Source: Lepidonotus clava
Lineage: Eukaryota; Annelida; Polychaeta; Phyllodocida; Polynoidae
Length of the DNA: 64,000 nt
Assembly (NCBI GenBank): GCA_936440205.1
Contig: OW387150.1
Location: 33,713,795-33,777,794, forward strand
Direction of reading: 5' to 3'
Positions within the stretch are counted from its first letter, which is position 1. Every line of letters begins with the position of its first letter. The notes under the pieces are model-generated. The model made no database searches, was not told the DNA's origin, and saw only the letters and a program-made list of their open reading frames with translations. Positions 10,174-19,100 of the stretch are shown one piece after another. The translations under genes were made by a program, and so were the position numbers.

Positions 10174-13100
10174 GTAGGCTTCTTAGTTACACTATAAAGT
10201 ATGACCCTAGTTGCCATGACCATAGCAAAGTTGACTCTTTTCCCTTTTGCGTGAAAAATTAGGTTGTTATGTTATACATAATGTTACATATATAGCATAT
10301 CATAAATGTAGTAATAAAAATGTGAATATGAAAGAATAAGGTACAAGAAAAGCTTTAGTACAAATGCAAAGTGCCAACAGCCATTTTATCGTCATAATTA
10401 TCAACATATTAAAGTAATAATAAAAGTACAGTAGACACTATTTTTGTGACATATGGGCACAAGTCTTTGGAATACTTCGCCTGGAGATGTTAAAAAAAAA
10501 TTAAATTATGTTGATTCTTTAAAAGTCATAAAAAGACCATAGCATAGCTAACAAACTGAATAATTATAAACAAAACTGCATGTGTGCAATTTACATCACA
10601 AAGCTGTTGGAGGAACTCAATGTAAAACATTGAATGCATTGAATTGCTATATGCAGTACATTGTCTTTATAATCTGCCTGTTAGGAAAAGATGATAATTA
10701 CTAAATCATTACTAATTGTACTTCATTTTTACATTTTGATAACCTATCAAACCTTACACGCCTGGAGTCTGATTGCCTTCTCACAGGTAGGGAGGCTTTC
10801 GTCGGGCGCCACCCCCACCAGGGGTCGCTGCAGAGGTCGTCAGGGTTCCCCGATGGACACACCTGTGGCTGTGTCCTCATCTCCAACACCTGGGTCATCA
10901 CCGCTGCTCACTGTGTCGGCGCGTCAGTAGTCCATCTTGTCATCGTTTATTCTTATCTGTTTCCATTGCTGATTGAAAACATAGCAACTACAAAGTGGCT
11001 AATTTATTCATTTTATTCTATTCTAGTATCTTTTCTTCTCCCTATCTTGGATCCCACACCCTTCCCTCTATTTTGGCCAAATGTTTGTTTAAAATGCAAA
11101 AGAAATTCTTACAATAGAGTGTACCCCCTTTTTGAAAATGTCTGACCTGCTATAGAAAATGCAGGGATGTAATGTTGCAAATAATCATGATTTTGCATCT
11201 TGTCCATATTGTCTCAAACATCAAACATTTGAACCAAAAATTCATTGAATGTTTCCAAAATTACCTGTCTTCTAAAACATTACAAGTGAATGTACATGAC
11301 TGTATTCAGCTCTAAAATTTAAAGTGCATGATAAAGTTACTGTAGCTCTGCTACAGTTTTATGCTTATTTTTGGTCAAAAAGCAGGTGCTTATTAGCTTT
11401 CTGAAATTTGTCTTAGAGAACATTTGTGAACAGGGAATGTTTTGAGGGTTTTGTCTGCAAATTATTTCTGCAATACCACCTACACATGATTACATAGTAA
11501 ACATCAGTGTTGCCAACTTTTTGAAGGGTCAAATCACGGACCCTCTGTATATCCCCCCAAATACCCATACTAAAGCCATCCTCTGGTGAAAATAAATCGA
11601 TTTTTGATCTTGAAATAGAACTTGTTTGTTGGGGTAGTTTAACGTCCGGCCAACCCTTATGGGTTCTTTCCAGATATTTATGGCAAATATTTTATGTGTT
11701 CAGGTCAATCACGGAGGTTTTATGGATTTTGGTTTTTAAAAACTGAGGTTTTAGGCATATCTTTCAGGAATCACGGACCTGGTGCCTCAAATCACAGATC
11801 ACGGACATTTTCCTTTTGACTACTGAAATAACGGAGGTATCTGTGATTTTCACGGATGGTTGGCAACACTGTAAACATACACTTCAGGTCCATCTTAGAA
11901 TATTCCATAAAAGCTGCCCAATGTAAAAGACAATGTGATAACATGAAGATTCGATCAAATATTGTTATATTTAATTTAAAGTCATTTGTGCCATTCACTG
12001 GTGTCTATCTTAAGAGGGTACCTATTGAGCGACTTAATTAAAATCCTGATCATCTAAGCGACCAGTATGCAAGCTTTCAGGAATGATGTTTCAGTTGAGC
12101 AATTTGACAAGAAATTTTTCAAACATTGGTCAATCACTAAATTGACCAGTGTTTTGATTGCATTGCTTTATCACATTTTATGGTTTTATTTATTTATTTA
12201 TTTCCTAATCATTTTTGGTGAATATATTAACAATCTTTTTTTCCCCCATGATCTTATAGAAGCAATCTGACAGTGGTGATGGGTCTCCATCAGCGAGGAA
12301 ACAAAAACATTGGGGCCCCCAAACGTTACGGCATCTCACAGATCATTAGGGTAGGACAAATCAATACATAGACCATCATAGACCTGCCATCTATCTAACC
12401 CTCCGTTTAACCAAATATTAGTTTTTGTTTAAAGGAAACCTTGCACATAACTGTAGGAAAGTTATCTTTCAATGAATTCAATTTAGCATGTTCTTCACAA
12501 CTTACACTATCAATGTAAACAAAATTGAAGGAAAATATTTAGTTTACACACAGCTATGGGACATTAAAAGTCTTGTATTTTACTACATTTTTTTATGGGA
12601 AATCCTCCAATGAATGACATAGCAAGGGGAGTTCTTGGGGAATCCCATCTACCCTTAGAAGGGAATCCCCATCCCTGTAGAATTTGTAATAAGGGTTATG
12701 CTCTCTAACCAAAAGTATATATATTTGACTTAATGCAACTCTGTCTCAGACATAATGGATCAAAATATATTTCCATCTACAACCATTCATTAATCAGGGA
12801 ATTCCAAAATAACTTTAGAAGGAATTCCCATAGCTGTGACGTAGCAAGGGGAGTACTGAGCAACCTTTCACTATTGGAAATGCTGACCCAGGTTCTTACT
12901 ATGAATAACTTCCAGTTCAACAACACCAACTATCTACAGATAGGTGGCACCGCGATGGGCACTAAAGTAGCCCCTTCATATGCCAATATCTTTATGAGTG
13001 ATTTTGAAGATAAACACATCTACACCTACCCCCTCCAGCCGAAAATATGGCTTAGATACATAGACGATATCTTCTGCATTTGGCAATATGGTGAACAGGA

Positions 13101-16100
13101 GTTACATAACTTCACAGCGCATCTAAATAAAGCGCACCAGTCCATTAAGTTCACGGCTGAACAGTCAACTTCCCAGGTCAACTTCCTAGACACCACGGTG
13201 TCACTAGAGGGCAAGTCACTGACCACCAACCTTTATTGCAAACCAACGGACAGGAATAACTTCCTACCGTTCAATTCCGCCCACCCCTATCACTGCAAGA
13301 AGGGTCTCCCATATGGACAATTCTTGCGATTACGACGTATCTGTAGTAAGGATACAGACTTCGTGTCCAACTGTGCCAAAAAAGCTGCCCTCCTCACCCA
13401 GAAAGGATATCCTGACCACCTCCTGATCGAATCCTTTCGGAAGGCAGCCGACACAAATAGGGAAACCCTACTTAGCCAACCACCTAGAAAATCCATGAAG
13501 AAGGAGGAACTTCCCTTCTTCCTCACAACAACCTACAACCCCATAAACAAACAACTCGGAGACCAGGTCGGCAAGACCTGGGACCTCCTAGACAGGTCCG
13601 CATCCACCCGTCACCTACATAGTAGGGACTTCAAGATTGGACATCGGAAACCAAAATGCCTGAAAGACATCCTGGTCCGGTCCAAACTGAAGGACCCACC
13701 CGACGCCCGGGTCCACAATGAGCCAAATCACAGGAAGATATGCGTGACCAAAACATGTAGATATTGCCCTAGAATAAACAAAACCGGGAAAATCAAATCA
13801 CACGTGACAGGGAAGACGTACTTCACCCGCCAGCAAGTTGACTGCAACAGCAACAATATGGTCTATGCAATCGGCTGCAAAAAATGCGGGAAACAGTATG
13901 TAGGTCAAACAAAGAATAGCGTCAAGAAACGCTTCCAATCCCATTTCCACTACATCATGAACGACCCAACGAAGACGGAAGTCTCCAGACACTTCAACGC
14001 CACCGGACACAGCCGCCTGGATGACGTGGAGATCTGGATCCTACAATTCTGTAAAACAACCAGGGACAAGCCAGTGGCCCTCCAACAAAAGCTTAATGCT
14101 GAGTTCGATTGGATCCACAGGCTACGTAGCCAGATACCGATGGGCCTCAACACCATTGACACGGGCTACTAGAACCCAACCTCGAGGGGCACGCCTCAGA
14201 CAACCTTTTCGTAACACCCACGACCTCAACCGTCATTTACCCACTGACTGAGCCGGCCCCTTAGAGCATACACACTAAAGGATGGATACAGCGACACTGC
14301 CTAGCTACTGACCACCTGGATTTTAGGACTGCAAACAGCTTATCACCATGCCATTAGCCAATGCAAATACACTCAGTATACCCTAAGATCCTATGTGGAC
14401 ACCGTGAAATTCAACCATTAAAACGGCCTGATGAGGTATTTACCGAAACCGTGACAGCCACTTGACATTGCCCCTCATCAGTAGGGTCCGGACTGTGTAA
14501 GACGGACCCGGGGTATATGTTTTGGTCAATCCCCAATAAAATTCAGAAAATCTTGCCCATCTCCCCCCCCCCCCCCTTTTTTTGCCGGTCTGCCCTTAGG
14601 GGGACCCTAGCCCTAGACTGTTCCGTGTAGGACAGCTAGGGGGCAACACCTGGCCTACACAATCCCTGATATGACCTGGACCGCGTAGGACAGGCTCCAG
14701 AGTTGTCAGGCCTCCCTCCATGATCCGGCTACCCCTTTCCCTTTCTCCTTCGACAGAACCGGTTATGACCCACGATATATACTTTTCAAGCAGAGTGGCC
14801 CCTGCCGCCGCTTGGAACAACCCCGACTACCCTCCACACCAACCAGGCTGGATAGTGTGGCCCCTGCCACCTCCGTCTGTTCTCAACTTCCCCTATACAA
14901 CTCATAACCGGTTCCACTTCCCAAAACCCCTTATAGACCCAGCACCCCACCTCCCCTTGATTCCCAAAGTTACCCCGCCGGACCTCACTTGGGCCCCATA
15001 CACCCCAACATGGATATGAAATAGCCCCACCTGACCCCAACTGACCAATCAAGTGAGCCATACTAGGCAGAGAGCTGTGTTGGAGAGTGAGACACCCCTC
15101 ACTTCACGGTTGCCGTCAGAGGAGAGAGCATCATTCGTTTCCAACAACTTACACTATCAATGTAAACAAAATTGAAGGAAAATATTTAGTTTACACACAG
15201 CTATGGGACATTAAAAGTCTTGTATTTTACTACATTTTTTTATGGGAAATCCTCCAATGAATGACATAGCAAGGGGAGTTCTTGGGGAATCCCATCTACC
15301 CTTAGAAGGGAATCCCCATCCCTGTAGAATTTGTAATAAGGGTTATGCTCTCTAACCAAAAGTATATATATTTGACTTAATGCAACTCTGTCTCAGACAT
15401 AATGGATCAAAATATATTTCCATCTACAACCATTCATTAATCAGGGAATTCCAAAATAACTTTAGAAGGAATTCCCATAGCTGTGACGTAGCAAGGGGAG
15501 TACTGAGCAGCTCAGCATCCAGGGAATTCCCACAATTAAATTCTTTTCCTGAATAAGTCCCTAAGACCTCAACATTTTCAAGTTGTCACTTTTGTTGAGA
15601 ATACTTCAGTCAAGTTAAATACACAAAAAATAGCACTTCATGAATTTATGTGCAAGCTTTCCTTTGACCTATTTATGAACCAGAAGGTAAAGTTCAATCA
15701 ATAATACCCTATATTATACTCACAATTTTCTGTGTATTTTGATACTCATTTCATGATAGATTTATTGTAAATGCTGTACATATAACCTTTTAAGCACAGT
15801 GGCTTTAACCCTTCAACCTTGGTAAACGACATAGCTGTCATCAGATTGTCTTCGACCGTTGAGTACAACATGTATGTGAAACCCATCATACTGCCTCTAC
15901 CTGGATCTGACTTCGACGACCAAATATGCTTCATCTCGGGATGGGGTGTTACCACTGTTGGTAGGTTCACTTAAAATGCATTGTATAACCAAACGGTGAT
16001 CATGGCTGCCACTCTCAGGCTTATTGGTGGATTTAGTTTTCCCTTGACAATTGCATTTGTTATAATAGAAACTTTACATCTTTAATCATTTGGAACAAAA

Positions 16101-19100
16101 CGTATCCCCAGGTTATGGGATTTTTTTCTGGGTGTTTTTGCCAAGGAAAACTACAGATTAAAAAATGTTGAGTGTGTTATTTAACTTTGTCTAGGTGGGG
16201 GTTCCTTTGCCACCAATCTCCAGGACACTATTGTCCAGGCATACAACAACAGCTTCTGCAGGAACTTCTGGAGCATTGGCAGTGGCCATATCTGTGTCGG
16301 GTTGAACAAATATGGAGCGTGCAATGTGAGTATAGCACTCTGTAGCACGTCAATCTGTAAAACAAGCTTGTCATGCCAATCTGTACCATAGACCTTGTAT
16401 CACAATCTGTAGCATTTATAAGCCAACTTATGTGACATAGGCAATATAGGCCCATTATCAATCCGTAAAATATACTTGATATGACAATCTGTAAAGTATT
16501 CTTGGTAAAACAATCAATAATGTAAGCCTGATATGACAATCTAAAAATCTAGCATGGCAATCTGTGAAGTCATCCTATTATATGAAAAAATGTGACATAC
16601 ATATATAATGTAGTGGTTATAGGCAAGGCCTATCACCGTATTATGAAGTCGCGGAGTAAGTTGCTTAGTTACATCTTTAGTTATGTGATGTCAGCGATAA
16701 CATCGTTGCGCGGTCAACAGCGGTCAAGACTATCTTCACGTCACTTTGTATAATTTTCCACTTTAATCGCCTGGAATTGTCATCAAACGATGTCGGGTTA
16801 ACCCAAAAAGTGTAAGAATTGTGGGGTAAACTACAAGGCACTTTACAATGACAAGTGCGAGGGGGCACATATCGGAGAAAAAGACGAAGACGACTTAGCA
16901 GGCGGCGGCAGATGCGGTGAGAATGATACAAGACCCCTGGGAGGCAATAGTAAATATAAGTTATCGCCTCAGTCAAGTGGAAGAATCCAATAGAGAACTG
17001 GTTGAAGAGAATCGCAGGATGGCCGAGGAAAACAAGAGGTTCAAGTGACATAAAGCCAACCCCAAATCATCAGACAAAGACGAAACAACGGTAAGTGCTG
17101 CATCATCGCCCAGTGAGACGTCAACAACCTCATCAACGAGTCACGAGTCATACAGTTCTACCAGTGACAACCAGACCCATTTATCGCGTTGTCGCACCAA
17201 ATTGAGTCATAAGAAGAGGGAATCCAGGAAATCAGACAAGCACCAATGCCGAAGACATCGTCCGCAGTCAAAGTTGAGGAAACTAAAGCACTCTGAATAT
17301 TCCCACCACCGATATCTATCCAAAGGTGAGAACGTCAGGTCCTTTGAAAAGTTGATGTCAGTTAGCTTGCAGAATCTGTGCGACTTGTACACAAACAGGA
17401 CTGATATTGACGGGTTTGTCGGTTGATCATTTTGCTCAAATGCTAGAGTGTGAAGATTATATGTCTGTTCCCGATATAGCAAACGCATTCAGAGCCGTGC
17501 CAAAACACCCAGACGACTACAAACACCAGGGATTCGCCTGGGATTTTAATGATGGCCAGGGTAAAAAATATTTCCAGGAGCACCGCCTTACCTTTGGCTT
17601 AAAATGTGCCCCATACCTTTTTGATCAATTATCTTGTCTGGTAATCAACATGGCAAATGCGTCTGGTATATCGAACATAGTTAATTATTTAGACGATTTT
17701 CCTATTGCTTCGGACAGCCTGGAAAGGTGTAAAAAAGACCAACCTAAGTTGATTTCAATTCTCAGACATTTAGGGTTTAGTATTTCGTGGCCAAAAATTG
17801 AAGCCCCTTCACAGGAAGTAAAGTTCCTTGGCATCCTTATCAACTCGGAAATGATGAATTTATCACTACCATTATACAAAATAGATAAGCTACTAAATGA
17901 CATAAAAGTATTGGAGAACAGGGGCACCGCTACAAAAAAAAGATTTAGAGAGGATTGCGGGCACCTTAACCCATTGTGCTACAGTTGTAAAAGGGGGTAT
18001 GACATTCAGCTGAAGGGATCTTTGCACATCAACTTGGAGGGGAACCCATGTAAAGTTAAGCCCCCAGTTATTGGATGATTTTAAATGGTGGAAAAAAAAT
18101 TGTCTTATGTTTAATAGTTCAGCTAAAATCATCCCTAGAGTTAAATCATCATCTATTGTCACTGATGAGTCTGTGTATGGGTTTGGATTCTGGTGTGAGA
18201 AGGACTGGCTATGGGGATCTTGGTTAGAAATCACCCAACCCCACCTGAAAATTCATAACCACGAAATCACTAAACCAATGCTAAACATTACGAACTCAAA
18301 CATTAATCTTTATGAGCTTTGGCCAGAACTAATAGGTCTGCAAAGGTGGGGACCAGCCCGTAAAGATTCTACCATTGAGATAATAGGGAGGTTAAGCAAC
18401 CCAAATGCATCTCGATACGTCAACGTATCTATAAACTTACAAGGTTTGTCTGGGAGAGCAACTAAAGAACTTCAAAAGACTGAACTGATATTTCATTACT
18501 ATACGTGCATGGTATTAAACTTTTGTCATAACATTTCCCAATTATGGCATATTAACTGAGATAAGAGATACGTTACGTTTACGTTAGGGGATGCGTCAGG
18601 GTTGCTTAACCTCCCTAATAACAGAAAATAGCTAGGTCCTCTACATGCTAAATTCTGGTCGCAGTAGCAATAAACACTGCATGTCTTGGCTCAGGGAAAT
18701 ATTTTGGTTATGCTTTGTGTACAACATTGACATATATATATGCGACTTATATATGCACTGAAGAAAATACATTAGCAGACACACTCTCCAGATCAAATCC
18801 AAGGAATAAGATTCAGGAGATTTGTAAAATAATCAGCAATGAGGGGATGTGTTGTAATAATAATTCTCTTTTCCAGAACCTTCAGTAAGAGACTTATCAG
18901 GTCGGGCAAGTGAGCTAAAGAAAAAGAAAGCTAGAAGAACACAGGAAAAGAAATACATGAACTTTTGTAAAACCTACAATCGCAATCCGTTAGATCTGGA
19001 TACGAAATGGACTACTTATCAGGCGTGTTGAACTTCCTAAAGAACAATGGAAAATCAGGGATCCAATCCACATGCTACGCGATCCAACAAGCAATTAGAG

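Noticed and set aside
14720-15019. Proline-rich 99-codon frame in the Penelope 3' region
   Set aside because: Lies in the non-coding tail of the element, with no family resemblance. The reverse strand is open as well.
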